In this document: positions 8,607 through 17,539 of the stretch, piece after piece | How positions within the stretch are numbered: position 1 is the stretch's first letter | How the letters are laid out: every line of letters begins with the position of its first letter | NCBI GenBank assembly: GCA_934747255.1 | Contig: CAKVGH010000002.1 | Location: 122,994-186,993, forward strand | DNA from: an uncultured Clostridia bacterium | GTDB taxonomy: Bacteria; Bacillota; Clostridia; Christensenellales; UBA1242 | Reading direction: 5' to 3' | Length of the DNA: 64,000 bases | Position numbers and translations under genes: made by a program | The notes under the pieces: generated by a model | What the model was told of the DNA's origin: nothing | The model's database searches: none | Seen by the model: the letters and a program-made list of their open reading frames with translations, nothing else

Positions 8607-8912
8607 GTGTACGCAATCGTATCAGTTGGAGGCAAACAATACAAGGTTAGTGAAGGCGATGTTATTGATGTTGAAAGAATGAATTCAAACATTGGTGACA
8701 AAGTTAATCTTGATGTGTTAATGCTTGTTGACGGTGCTAAAAGCAAGGCTGGAAATCCACTTGTTAAAGGCGCAGAAGTCGTAGCAGAAGTTGTTGCTCA
8801 CGGCAAAGATGCTAAAATCTTAGTTTTCAAATACAAAGCAAAGAAGCATACTAAAAAACAACAAGGTCACAGACAACCATTCACATCACTTAAAATTGTT
8901 AGCGTTAAGTAA
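8607..8912 (+). CDS. rplU: 50S ribosomal protein L21
   Basis: A 101-residue L21 starting MYAIVSVGGKQYKVSEGD with the conserved basic C-terminal KYKAKKHTKKQQGHRQPFT block that contacts 23S rRNA. It starts at GTG (8607), 9 bases after a near-perfect ribosome site. It is the first gene of rplU-prp-rpmA; its TAA overlaps the ATG of prp by one base. Confidence 0.98.
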   Translation: MYAIVSVGGKQYKVSEGDVIDVERMNSNIGDKVNLDVLMLVDGAKSKAGNPLVKGAEVVAEVVAHGKDAKILVFKYKAKKHTKKQQGHRQPFTSLKIVSVK

Positions 8913-9253
8913 TGACAAATATCAAAATATTTAGAAATGATGGCAACATCACCTGTGTTTCTTGTATGGGACACAGTGGCTATGCAGAGCGTGGAGAAGA
9001 TATAGTTTGTGCAGGTGTTTCATCGCTCGTTCAAACAGCAGTTTTGGGACTACTTATGGTCGCAAAAGTTAATGTTGATTTAACAAGAGATGACGAGGAC
9101 GGTTACTTGAAAGCAAAATTGCCAAATAGTTTAACCGAAGCCGAACAGCACGACTGTCAAGTTATACTAAACACTATGCTTTGTGGTCTATCGGATTTAA
9201 GGGAAACCTACTCCGATTTTATCAATTTGGAGGTAATAGAAAATGTTTATTAA
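8912..9253 (+). CDS. prp: Ribosomal-processing cysteine protease Prp
   Basis: A 113-residue Prp (YsxB). The catalytic His lies in CMGHSGYAERGEDIVCAG and the catalytic Cys is in the same block (DIVCAGVSSLV). Prp removes the N-terminal extension of ribosomal protein L27 before L27 can work in the ribosome. It sits between its neighbour rplU and its substrate gene rpmA, overlapping both (1 base with rplU, 11 bases with rpmA). The rpmA product here does carry the extension, consistent with a functional pair. Confidence 0.95.
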   Translation: MTNIKIFRNDGNITCVSCMGHSGYAERGEDIVCAGVSSLVQTAVLGLLMVAKVNVDLTRDDEDGYLKAKLPNSLTEAEQHDCQVILNTMLCGLSDLRETYSDFINLEVIENVY

Positions 9254-9527
9254 TTTGCAGTTATTTGCTCACCACAAAGGTGGTAGCACAACTCATAACG
9301 GCAGAGATAGTGAATCAAAGCGTCTTGGTACTAAAAAGTACGGAAACGAAAGAGTAACTGCCGGAAACATTATCGTTAGACAAAGAGGAAGCAAAATCTA
9401 TGCAGGAAAAAATGTTGGAATGGGTAGAGATTACACTTTGTATGCTTTAACAGACGGTATTGTTAAGTTTGAATATGTTTCAAAAGATAAAAAGCGTGTT
9501 AGCGTTTATCCAGAAGAAACAAAGTAA
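9243..9527 (+). CDS. rpmA: 50S ribosomal protein L27 with Prp-cleaved N-terminal extension
   Basis: A 94-residue L27. It begins MFINLQLFAHHKGGSTTHNG: the first 8 residues are the Firmicutes extension, with cleavage expected after LQLF to expose AHHKGG, the tail that reaches the peptidyl transferase centre. The start ATG lies within the end of prp. The usual next gene, obgE, is not present here; a terminator follows instead. Confidence 0.98.
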   Translation: MFINLQLFAHHKGGSTTHNGRDSESKRLGTKKYGNERVTAGNIIVRQRGSKIYAGKNVGMGRDYTLYALTDGIVKFEYVSKDKKRVSVYPEETK

Positions 9528-9540
9528 TTTTATGATTAAA

Positions 9541-9563
9541 AGTTAGTGCAAACTAACTTTTTT
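9541..9563 (+). terminator. Terminator of rplU-prp-rpmA
   Basis: AGTTAGT (9541-9547), loop GCAA, ACTAACT (9552-9558), then seven T residues, right after the rpmA stop. Confidence 0.85.
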
Positions 9564-9904
9564 TATTTTTATAGTCTTTTGTTTATTTGTATCATTTTGA
9601 AATTGCATACTAGATATTTATTTTTTGTGCCATTTTATGCTTATATGGTTTTTCAATAAAATAAATTGCAGTCATTGGCACTTTATAAAATTGATTTAAT
9701 TTTTATTACAATGATTTATATTTTTTAACACTTTGCAAAAAACTTTAAGTTTTTTGATTACATATTTTTATTCTTTTAATTCTTAAAAACAAATTTATAA
9801 TTTCGGTTGTACTAAAAAGCATAAAAATTATTACAAAATTTACTATTGACAATAAGTTTTTTATATATTATAATAAATAAGTATTATAAAAAAGGAAAAG
9901 AACT
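9564..9904. other. AT-rich intergenic region after rpmA
   Basis: About 340 bases without a gene. It contains a short symmetrical hairpin, AAAAAACTT and AGTTTTTT (9737-9755), of terminator type, and at its end the promoter at 9846-9874. Nothing else is supportable. Confidence 0.6.
9846..9874 (+). promoter_or_regulatory. Perfect consensus sigma-A promoter before the tandem paralogues
   Basis: TTGACA (9846-9851), 17 bases, TATAAT (9869-9874): both hexamers and the spacer match the consensus exactly. Predicted transcript start near 9881; the first ATG is at 9905 behind AAAAGGAAAAG. Confidence 0.9.
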
Positions 9905-10321
9905 ATGTTTGTAGACAAGTTGAGCAGTTCGGATAGAGAAGCATTAGTAGAAGAACTAATGTCATTTTATAAAAAAGCCACACCAGTAAATAAAAAGCAC
10001 GATTTCAAAGAGTCTTCAATCAAACTCCAAAAATTGTTGCGAGAACTTTCTAATGATGATAGCAAGTTGTTAAATAATATTATAAAAACAAGATTAAATA
10101 TAGATTATCGCATTGAAAATAGTTCTGGAAAGGTTACCAATTACAATATTTCTATTTACGATTTTGCTGTAAAAGGTCATACAAACCGCAAAAATCTTGA
10201 TGACCAAGCAACGCAATATTTAAGGTTTTTCCTTTCTAATAAATTTGGAAAACAATATGTCGCTGCTCTATCAAGATTTGACATAATCACATCAAACTAT
10301 CAAGAAGAATTATCAAAATAA
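9905..10321 (+). CDS. Small protein of unknown function, tandem paralogue 1
   Basis: A 138-residue soluble protein of no family I recognise. It shares with the next gene its N-terminus (MFVDKL followed by an acidic/basic helix LVEELMSFYKK) and its C-terminal third (ATQYLRFFLSNKFGKQYVAALSRF). The middle differs. It lacks a signal peptide, membrane segment or cysteines, so it is presumably cytosolic. It is probably strongly expressed, given the consensus promoter. Confidence 0.75.
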   Translation: MFVDKLSSSDREALVEELMSFYKKATPVNKKHDFKESSIKLQKLLRELSNDDSKLLNNIIKTRLNIDYRIENSSGKVTNYNISIYDFAVKGHTNRKNLDDQATQYLRFFLSNKFGKQYVAALSRFDIITSNYQEELSK

Positions 10322-10353
10322 GTTAAAATGGCAAATAGCCAAAAGGAGAAATT

Positions 10354-10779
10354 ATGTTCGTAGATAAATTAACAAGTGTAGAAAGAGCCAATTTAGTAGA
10401 AGGAGTTTTAGATGTTTATAGAAAGTCTAAACTAAAAAAATGTGGTCAAGTTATGGAAACAACCAGCAAGCAAAACTTTGCTGATAAAACGCAAACAGAT
10501 GTTGTTACAAAAAGAAAACATTTTTTGGAAAGTGTGTTAAATAGTTATATTTCAGTTACTTTCAATGATTCATCAACTACTTACGACTACAATGTAAAAA
10601 ATGATTATGAAATTTTAATCACAGATTTTAGAGTAGAAGGCAATAACGATATGGTTTGGCGTGATGAAAAGGCAACCGAATATCTTCAAAAATGGTTAAA
10701 GAGCAAATTTGGTGACAAGTACACAAAAGCTCTAACAAAATTTGAAAATATGCTCAAACAAGACGAACTTACTCAATAG
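10354..10779 (+). CDS. Small protein of unknown function, tandem paralogue 2
   Basis: A 141-residue homologue of the preceding gene: MFVDKLTSVERANLVEGVLDVYRK matches its N-terminus and ATEYLQKWLKSKFGDKYTKALTKF its C-terminus; identity in the middle (about residues 30-85) is low. It lies 32 bases downstream with its own AAAGGAG site and shares the operon and terminator. A diverged tandem duplication is the simplest explanation. Confidence 0.75.
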   Translation: MFVDKLTSVERANLVEGVLDVYRKSKLKKCGQVMETTSKQNFADKTQTDVVTKRKHFLESVLNSYISVTFNDSSTTYDYNVKNDYEILITDFRVEGNNDMVWRDEKATEYLQKWLKSKFGDKYTKALTKFENMLKQDELTQ

Positions 10780-10795
10780 TCATTAAATATTGATA

Positions 10796-10826
10796 AACAC
10801 AAGGTAAAATTTCCTTGTGTTTTTTC
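10796..10826 (+). terminator. Terminator of the tandem paralogue operon
   Basis: AACACAAGG (10796-10804), an 8-base loop, CCTTGTGTT (10813-10821) and a T-tract. It separates the pair from ylxY. Confidence 0.9.
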
Positions 10827-10858
10827 ATATTTTTTGAACATTGCAAATATAATACAAT

Positions 10859-11608
10859 ATGAAAATTCTATCAAAATTAAAAAACAAATTATCATTTATA
10901 AAAAAGATTAAAAAAACAACTGTGGTATCCATCGTAACTAATGTAATACTTGCTATTTGCGTTTTTAGTGTGTTTAATATGTGTTTTCAAACCGATGCAA
11001 AAATTGTAAGTTCCACAGGTTATAGTGCCATTTATCGTGGAAATACCGAGCAAAAAAATGCAAGTTTAATGATAAATGTCTACTGGGGAACAGAATATAT
11101 TGAACCTATGCTCGAAGTGTTAAAGGAAAAAGGCATAAAGACTACATTTTTCGTAGGTGGTTATTGGGTAGCACAAAATGAAGATTTACTCAAAAAAATA
11201 GTGAATGAAGGTCACGAAATTGCAAATCACGGCTATTATCATAAAGACCAAGGCGAACTAGGGCTTGATAGAAACACCGAAGAAATTTCAATGAATCATC
11301 AAGTTGTAAAGGCGTGCACTGGCATTGATATGAATTTGTTTGCACCACCAAGTGGCTCATATAATTCCTACACATTAGAATCAGCCGAAAAATTAGGCTA
11401 CAAAACAATAATGTGGAGTAAAGACACTATTGATTGGAGAGATAAGAATGCCGATTTAATTCTATCAAGAGCCACAAAAAATATGCAAAATGGCGATTTA
11501 ATTTTAATGCACCCAACAAAATGTACATTAGAAGCCTTGCCAAGCATTATTGACGCATACACGCAAGCAGGTTTCACACTAACAACAGTTACAAATACAA
11601 TAGGTTAA
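10859..11608 (+). CDS. ylxY: YlxY-like polysaccharide deacetylase family protein
   Basis: A 249-residue membrane-anchored protein (one N-terminal segment, about residues 22-42) with a NodB-homology domain. HEIANHGYYH (metal His pair), a motif-3 APPSGSYN, WSKDTIDW and LILMHP are visible. Motif 1, normally TFDDG, reads MINVYWGTEY, so the catalytic Asp pair is missing; this NVxWGxEY form is what I recall for the sporulation protein YlxY. Position near mlpA supports that name. Motif 3 Arg is Ala. Activity is doubtful. A TATAAT at 10848-10853 sits 5 bases before the ATG with no ribosome site, suggesting a leaderless mRNA. Confidence 0.78.
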   Translation: MKILSKLKNKLSFIKKIKKTTVVSIVTNVILAICVFSVFNMCFQTDAKIVSSTGYSAIYRGNTEQKNASLMINVYWGTEYIEPMLEVLKEKGIKTTFFVGGYWVAQNEDLLKKIVNEGHEIANHGYYHKDQGELGLDRNTEEISMNHQVVKACTGIDMNLFAPPSGSYNSYTLESAEKLGYKTIMWSKDTIDWRDKNADLILSRATKNMQNGDLILMHPTKCTLEALPSIIDAYTQAGFTLTTVTNTIG

Positions 11609-11614
11609 ATAAAA

Positions 11615-11653
11615 AAATATTCTTAAAGTGTTTCGCTTTTTGAATATTTTTTT
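11615..11653 (+). terminator. Terminator after ylxY
   Basis: AAATATTC (11615-11622) pairs with GAATATTT (11642-11649), with GTG/CGC pairing inside, followed by T residues. The rlmD frame is open through this hairpin from a GTG at 11628, but that peptide would be encoded by terminator sequence, which argues for the ATG at 11667 as the real start. Confidence 0.8.
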
Positions 11654-11666
11654 ATATAATAAAGTT

Positions 11667-13070
11667 ATGCAAAAAAACGAAGAATACATTTTAACAATAA
11701 ATAATTTGGGAGCAAATGGCGAAGGCGTTGGCATTATAGATAACTTTCCAGTATTTATTCCACTTGCTCTTTGTGGAGAAAAAGTAAAAATTAAAATAGT
11801 AAAAGTGCTTAAAAACTTTGCTTATGGAAAACTTTTGCAAGTGTTTTCGCCATCAAGCGATAGAGTAGAACCACGCTGTCCAGTTTTCAATAGGTGCGGT
11901 GGTTGTCAGTTGCAACATTTAAGATATGATGAGCAATTAAAATTTAAGACAAATTTAGTACAAAACAACTTGCTTAAATTTGGAAATATTGTTGCAAAGG
12001 TGGAAAGCACAGAGCCATCTCCAAAACAATATGAATATCGCAATAAAATTCAAATTCCAATAACACAAATAGAGTCAAAAATAGGAGATGATACCAGCAA
12101 AAACGAGTCAAAAATTGTTACAGGTTTTTACAGCGAAAACTCGCATTGCATAGTACCTACTTTATCTTGCGTATTGCACGGAAAATGGGCGGAAGAACTA
12201 CTTTGCATAGTACCTAAATATATAAAGCAAGTGGGCGAAAGTTGTTACAATGAAAGCACAAAAAAAGGCAACATTAGACACATTGTTGCAAGAGTCGTTG
12301 ACGATAAGATTATTATTGTTTTAGTAACCAAAACAAATAGGCTAAAATCTAGTAATTTACTCATAGATATGCTTAAACAAAAATTTGATAAATTTAGTCT
12401 TTATCAAAACATAAACCCAAAAGACACGAATGTTATTTTGGGAGAAAAATTTGTTTTACTTTATGGAGAAAAAACATTAAAAACTGTCAACTTTGGAATT
12501 AGTTACGAAATAAGTCCGCAGTCCTTTATGCAAGTAAACACCGACATTCAAAATAAAATTTATCAAAAGGTACTTGATAGTGTTGACGAAAATTCTATAT
12601 TGATTGACGCATATAGCGGTGCAGGACTTTTGACAAGTATTTTGAGCAAAAAAGCCAAAAAAGTTTATGGTATAGAAATTGTGCCACAAGCAACCGAAAA
12701 CGCAAACAAGTTGATAAAAGAAAACGAAATTAAAAATGTTATCAACATAAATGGTGATTGTTCTGTAGAACTGCCAAAATTAGTGGACAAGTTGAGTAAC
12801 GAAGACAAAGCCAATTTGTGCATTGTTTTAGACCCACCACGAAAAGGTTGTGACGAAAAAGTACTCAAAAATATAACTGGTGTTTTGCCAAACAAAATCA
12901 TATATATTTCGTGCAATAGCGCCACATTATCTCGTGATTTGAAGTTTTTGACAGGCGTAAACTACCATATTGACTTAATAAAGCCTTATGATATGTTTCC
13001 ACAAACAAAAAATGTTGAGACTCTCGCAATATTAACAAAAAATGACTATAAAAACAAAATCGGTCAATAA
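11667..13070 (+). CDS. rlmD: 23S rRNA (uracil-C5)-methyltransferase, RlmD/RlmCD family
   Basis: A 467-residue SAM-dependent RNA methyltransferase. An N-terminal TRAM domain is followed by the iron-sulfur ligand motif CPVFNRCGGCQLQH, the conserved EYRNKI, SPQSFMQVN, the SAM site DAYSGAGLLT, LDPPRKGC with the catalytic Cys region, and ISCNSATLSRD. In Firmicutes one enzyme of this family methylates U747 and U1939. A -10 TATAAT (11655-11660) lies 6 bases before the ATG with no ribosome site, so it may be leaderless. Two copies of TTGCATAGTACCT occur in the coding sequence (12146, 12203). Confidence 0.93.
   Translation: MQKNEEYILTINNLGANGEGVGIIDNFPVFIPLALCGEKVKIKIVKVLKNFAYGKLLQVFSPSSDRVEPRCPVFNRCGGCQLQHLRYDEQLKFKTNLVQNNLLKFGNIVAKVESTEPSPKQYEYRNKIQIPITQIESKIGDDTSKNESKIVTGFYSENSHCIVPTLSCVLHGKWAEELLCIVPKYIKQVGESCYNESTKKGNIRHIVARVVDDKIIIVLVTKTNRLKSSNLLIDMLKQKFDKFSLYQNINPKDTNVILGEKFVLLYGEKTLKTVNFGISYEISPQSFMQVNTDIQNKIYQKVLDSVDENSILIDAYSGAGLLTSILSKKAKKVYGIEIVPQATENANKLIKENEIKNVININGDCSVELPKLVDKLSNEDKANLCIVLDPPRKGCDEKVLKNITGVLPNKIIYISCNSATLSRDLKFLTGVNYHIDLIKPYDMFPQTKNVETLAILTKNDYKNKIGQ
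12146..12216 (-). repeat. Two intragenic copies of the AGGTACTATGCAA motif
   Basis: On the minus strand, AGGTACTATGCAA occurs at 12146-12158 and again within 12202-12216, inside rlmD where both encode Cys-Ile-Val-Pro. They match the copies found between genes elsewhere in the window. Whether this is a shared element or repeated coding of the same peptide is not settled. Confidence 0.5.
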
Positions 13071-13087
13071 TAAAAAAGGAGTAAAAT

Positions 13088-14380
13088 ATGAAAACAGAAA
13101 TTAAAACTTATAAAAACGGAGTAACACTTGCTGTTACTCAAATGCAAGGCTATGAAAGTGTCGCATTTAACATTTATGTTAAAACAGGCAGTGTTAACGA
13201 AAGTGAAGGCTTTTACGGTATCTCGCATTACATTGAACACATGCTTTTTAAGGGCACAGCCAAGCGTAGTGCTTATCAAATTGCAAAAGAACTTGACAGC
13301 CTAGGTGCAAATGTCAACGCCTATACCGACTGCGAAGAAACAACTTATTTTACTAAATCAACAAACGAAAATTTGGAGGCATGTGTTGAAATTTTAAGTG
13401 ATATGTTTTTTAATTCCACATTTGACGCAAAGGAAATGAAACGAGAAAAAAAAGTCGTTTGCGAAGAAATTGCTATGTACAACGATGACGCTTATTCAAA
13501 AAGTGAACTACTTGTAAATTCAATTTTATACAATGGAACAAATTACGCCAAAGATGTAGCAGGGACAAAACAAAGCGTTAGAGCATTAACAAAAGAGAAC
13601 ATTCAAAAGTATATGAAAAAATTTTACACTCCACAAAACACAATAGTTTCATTTACTGGTAATGTTACATTAAAACAAGCCGAAAAACTTATGGAAAAAT
13701 ACTTTTTAAGTGTTTATGGCTTAACTCTAAAAGATGAAGTCAAACTTAACGACTTTGTAATGCCAAAAATTATGAAAACCAAAATAGAAAACCAAACAAT
13801 AAAACTCTACAAAGATAACGAGCAAGCCAACATTTGTATTAGTTATAAAGCACTAACTCAATATGACGACAAAAAGCACGCCCTAAATGTATTATCAAAT
13901 GCTCTAGGTAGGGGAATGAGTAGCAAACTTTTCCAACGAATTAGAGAAAAACTAGGTCTAGTATATAATATTTCCAGTGCATGCAGTTACAATGTTGCAC
14001 AAGGCGATATAACCATTCATTTTGCAACTTCAACTAAAAATGCACCACTTGCATTGAAGGCTATTAGGGAAGAAATTGACGAACTAATTAAGTCGGGCTT
14101 AACCAAAAACGAGTTTTTAGACGCAAAAAACAATATGCTTTCTACACTTAAATTATCATTTGAAAACACAAGCGGAATAAATGTTTCTGTTTGCAAAAAT
14201 ATCAAAAATTATGGCAGAGCAATTACAAAGGAAGAACTGCTTGAAAAAGTAGGTGCTGTAACACTCGAAGATGTCAATGGATTGTTTAAGGAAATCTTTG
14301 ATACAAATAATTACTGCATATCTTATGTGGGAAAAAACACGAGAATTGACTTATTAAAAAATTACCAGTCAAAAATATAG
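13088..14380 (+). CDS. mlpA: M16-family zinc peptidase (MlpA/YmxG-like processing protease)
   Basis: A 430-residue insulinase-type peptidase. The inverted zinc motif HYIEH (in GISHYIEHMLFKGT) and the downstream Glu block EEIAMYNDDAYSK are present, as is the C-terminal M16 half with RIREKLGLVYNISS. In Bacillus, MlpA/YmxG follows ylxY; here rlmD is inserted between them. It starts 17 bases after rlmD with AAAAGGAG upstream and is likely cotranscribed with it. Its cellular substrate is unknown. Confidence 0.92.
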   Translation: MKTEIKTYKNGVTLAVTQMQGYESVAFNIYVKTGSVNESEGFYGISHYIEHMLFKGTAKRSAYQIAKELDSLGANVNAYTDCEETTYFTKSTNENLEACVEILSDMFFNSTFDAKEMKREKKVVCEEIAMYNDDAYSKSELLVNSILYNGTNYAKDVAGTKQSVRALTKENIQKYMKKFYTPQNTIVSFTGNVTLKQAEKLMEKYFLSVYGLTLKDEVKLNDFVMPKIMKTKIENQTIKLYKDNEQANICISYKALTQYDDKKHALNVLSNALGRGMSSKLFQRIREKLGLVYNISSACSYNVAQGDITIHFATSTKNAPLALKAIREEIDELIKSGLTKNEFLDAKNNMLSTLKLSFENTSGINVSVCKNIKNYGRAITKEELLEKVGAVTLEDVNGLFKEIFDTNNYCISYVGKNTRIDLLKNYQSKI

Positions 14381-14389
14381 TCAAAGGGT

Positions 14390-14417
14390 TTGCATACTCT
14401 AAAATTTGTGATATAAT
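14390..14417 (+). promoter_or_regulatory. Promoter upstream of ftsK/spoIIIE
   Basis: TTGCAT (14390-14395), 16 bases, TATAAT (14412-14417), about 32 bases before the GTG start. Confidence 0.65.
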
Positions 14418-14449
14418 TACTTTGTAATTAAACCTTGGAGATGTGACTC

Positions 14450-17400
14450 GTGCCAATAATAACAAATTTAGAAAAGGATTTTAAGAAGAAAAAGACAATT
14501 CCTGCATCAAAAAAAGTAGGGATTGTTTTACTTGTAATAGCAACAATAGGATACTTAGGACTCTTTATTAAATGGATTCCGTTTTTGCACGATTTTTTAA
14601 TCGGTACATTTGGACTTTTTTCGTACGCCTTGTTTTTGATTGTATATATTATTGGTGGTGCATTATTCAAAGGCGCAAAATATGTTTATTCAAAGCGATA
14701 CATTGTTTATCTTTGTATGGCACTAATCAGCATACTAGCAATATTCCATGTGGCATTTAGTTTTTCGTGGACTCTTGATAGTTATGGCAGTTATTTAGCA
14801 AATCTTTATACAAGAGCAAACGGGGAGTCGGTTGGTGGACTAATATTAGGCTTAATAGTTTATCCATTCCAAAAATACATGTTCTCAATTGGAGCAATCT
14901 TCTTCTTTTTGATTATGCTTGCAATTAGCATTTGGCTAATTTATGACTATCTCACTCGTGTTAGATATATCAAAAAAAGCGACACCAAAGTCTTTAATAA
15001 AAAATTAGAAAAAATGAAGGCGGAAAAAATTACAAACATTTCTTTTGAAACAAAAGACGATGTAAAAATTGGACTTGACGCCGAAATCGAAAAAGAACAA
15101 CAACTGCGTGAACAGTCAGCAAAGCAAACAGGACTTGATAAGACTATTCGCAACGAAAGATTTGTTGATAAAAAAGAATTGAACACTTTTGCAAGCGACT
15201 TTTTGAACAACAAAGATTATTCGTTTGAAAATCCACAACCAAAAAAGCCAAAACTAGAAAGACCAACAGATTATACAGGCACTTTTGGTTATAACCTTGT
15301 AAATAATAGTCCATCAAAAAGTACTAAAAAATCTTCTAACTACGACAAAAATATGGAGTTTTTAGAAGCAACTCTTAAAGGCAGTAGTTATATTGCACCA
15401 ACAAAAGTAAATAAGAATGTTGACACATTAAAAGTAATCGACTCTCAAAAAGTTGTAATGCCAAAACAGTCAAACTTATCTATGCAGGACTTTTTAGATG
15501 CCAATTTTAGTGGTTCAAAACAAGCCGAATCAAGTTTCCAACAAAAGCAAAGTCAAAATAGTTTTAATAGCACTATCAAACAGGACAACTTGTATTCTAA
15601 TAGTTATAACACTGTTAGTGCAGAGCCTTCTCAAAACGCACAAGATGATGGTATTAGTAGCAATCAAAATTCTCAATCAAATGCAGAAAACAACATTTTT
15701 ACTGAAAAAACAGAAAGCACACTACAAGAAAAACCTGTCGCTTCAAATTTAGAGCAAACTCAAAGTAAAGATTTAAGTGATAATTCGTCAAACACAAATT
15801 TAACAAACAGCAAAAATCAAACAGACTATAATGTTGACTTAAATAAGGAAATTGAGCAAAGTGTTGGCAATATGAAAACAAATACGGTTAGTGAAGACAT
15901 TGACCTTAAAAACTTCAAATTACCAAAATCACTCGAAATTTCTTCTTCGTCTAGGCGTGGTTTAAGGCGAAACGAAAATCAAACCGATTTGTTTGGTGCT
16001 AACCAACCATCTAAACAAGAAGATGACAAGTCAAAACCACATATTTTCAAAAAATATGTTTACCCAAAAATTGATTTACTTAACAATGTTGCGGGCGACA
16101 CAAGTTCATACAATCAAGACTGTGAAGCAAATGCAAGAGCAATCGAAAATACTCTTGAAAACTTTAATATTCCAGCAAAAGTAACAAATATGACAGTAGG
16201 TCCAGCAGTTACTAGATACGAACTTGATATGCCAGCGGGAATCAGTGTTAATATGGTTTCAAAATACACAAACGATATTACAGCAGCGGTAGCCGCAAGC
16301 AAAAGTGTTCGTATTCAAGCACCAATTCCGGGAAAAAGTGCAGTTGGTGTAGAAGTACCAAACAAAAAAGTTGCTATGGTTGGCATTCGTGAAGTACTTG
16401 AAAGCAAGGAATTTTTAGTAAATAAAAATGCTTTAAGTTACGCAGTCGGAAAACAAGTTGACGGAAAGTGCGTTGTTGCCGATATGCACGATATGCCACA
16501 TATGTTGGTTGCTGGTTCAACTGGTTCTGGTAAGAGTGTTGCTCTAAACACACTTATTGTTAGTATGATTTACAAATATGGCCCAGAAGATTTGAGATTT
16601 ATTTTGGTTGACCCAAAACAAGTTGAATTTTATCTTTACAACGGTATTCCACACTTGTTGCTTCCAGAAGCAATTATTGACCCAGCAAAATCTCTAAATG
16701 CTCTTGATTGGGCAATAAACGAAATGGAACGAAGATATGCTCTCCTTCGTGAATCTGGTGTGAGAGAAATTATGGAATACAATGAGTTACCAGAAGTTAA
16801 AAATCATAGCAAAGAAAAACTTGCTCACATTGTTATTATCATTGACGAAGTTGGTGATATTATGAGTTTGAGTAATATCAAAAAGGACTTTGAAGAAAAG
16901 GTTAGACGACTTACTCAAAAAGCAAGAGCAATCGGTATCAATCTAATTTTAGCAACTCAAAGACCATCAGTCGATGTTATTACTGGTGTTATTAAAGCCA
17001 ATTTGCCATCAAGAATGGCTTTTGCAGTTCAAAACTATCAAGATAGTAAAACAATTCTTGATACAGGTGGTGCAGACAAATTGCTTGGTAAAGGCGATAT
17101 GTTGTTCTCGCCTCGTGGAATAGAGCCATTTAGAGTTCAAGGTTGCTTTATTTCTACACAGGAAATTCAAAATGTAGTTAACTTTGTAAAACAAAACAAC
17201 GAAAGTTATTATGACGAAGATATTGCAAAAGCAATTAACAAACAAGATGAGCCAAACGATTTTGTCGGTGACGGAAATTCTCACGATGACGGCGGGTTTG
17301 ACCCACTAATGCCTGACTGCTTAAAACTTGTAATAAAAACAGGTTGTGCATCGGCATCAATGCTTCAACGAAGATTTAGCATTGGCAATCCAAAGGCATC

Positions 17401-17524
17401 AAGAATTATCGACCAAATGGAAATGGCAAACTTTATTGGACCAAGCAATGGTTCAAAACCTCGAACAGTATATATTACTGCCGAAGAATTTAAGGAAAGA
17501 TTTGGTCAAAGCATAGACGACTAA
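14450..17524 (+). CDS. spoIIIE: DNA translocase FtsK/SpoIIIE
   Basis: A 1024-residue septal DNA pump. Four N-terminal membrane helices (about residues 20-170) are followed by a long Asn/Gln/Ser-rich linker (about 180-530), the RecA-like motor with Walker A GSTGSGKS (about residue 690), Walker B IVIIIDEVGD, and a C-terminal winged-helix gamma domain (GCASASMLQRRFSIG). It moves chromosomal DNA through the division or sporulation septum. The start is GTG at 14450 behind CTTGGAG. The linker is longer than in Bacillus SpoIIIE. Only one translocase is seen, so FtsK and SpoIIIE roles cannot be told apart here. Position next to rimO, pgsA and recA resembles Bacillus. Confidence 0.94.
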   Translation: MPIITNLEKDFKKKKTIPASKKVGIVLLVIATIGYLGLFIKWIPFLHDFLIGTFGLFSYALFLIVYIIGGALFKGAKYVYSKRYIVYLCMALISILAIFHVAFSFSWTLDSYGSYLANLYTRANGESVGGLILGLIVYPFQKYMFSIGAIFFFLIMLAISIWLIYDYLTRVRYIKKSDTKVFNKKLEKMKAEKITNISFETKDDVKIGLDAEIEKEQQLREQSAKQTGLDKTIRNERFVDKKELNTFASDFLNNKDYSFENPQPKKPKLERPTDYTGTFGYNLVNNSPSKSTKKSSNYDKNMEFLEATLKGSSYIAPTKVNKNVDTLKVIDSQKVVMPKQSNLSMQDFLDANFSGSKQAESSFQQKQSQNSFNSTIKQDNLYSNSYNTVSAEPSQNAQDDGISSNQNSQSNAENNIFTEKTESTLQEKPVASNLEQTQSKDLSDNSSNTNLTNSKNQTDYNVDLNKEIEQSVGNMKTNTVSEDIDLKNFKLPKSLEISSSSRRGLRRNENQTDLFGANQPSKQEDDKSKPHIFKKYVYPKIDLLNNVAGDTSSYNQDCEANARAIENTLENFNIPAKVTNMTVGPAVTRYELDMPAGISVNMVSKYTNDITAAVAASKSVRIQAPIPGKSAVGVEVPNKKVAMVGIREVLESKEFLVNKNALSYAVGKQVDGKCVVADMHDMPHMLVAGSTGSGKSVALNTLIVSMIYKYGPEDLRFILVDPKQVEFYLYNGIPHLLLPEAIIDPAKSLNALDWAINEMERRYALLRESGVREIMEYNELPEVKNHSKEKLAHIVIIIDEVGDIMSLSNIKKDFEEKVRRLTQKARAIGINLILATQRPSVDVITGVIKANLPSRMAFAVQNYQDSKTILDTGGADKLLGKGDMLFSPRGIEPFRVQGCFISTQEIQNVVNFVKQNNESYYDEDIAKAINKQDEPNDFVGDGNSHDDGGFDPLMPDCLKLVIKTGCASASMLQRRFSIGNPKASRIIDQMEMANFIGPSNGSKPRTVYITAEEFKERFGQSIDD

Positions 17525-17539
17525 TTCAAAGGAAAAATT

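Noticed and set aside
11628..11666. GTG start for rlmD at 11628
   Set aside because: The added 13 residues are encoded by the ylxY terminator hairpin and have no ribosome site.
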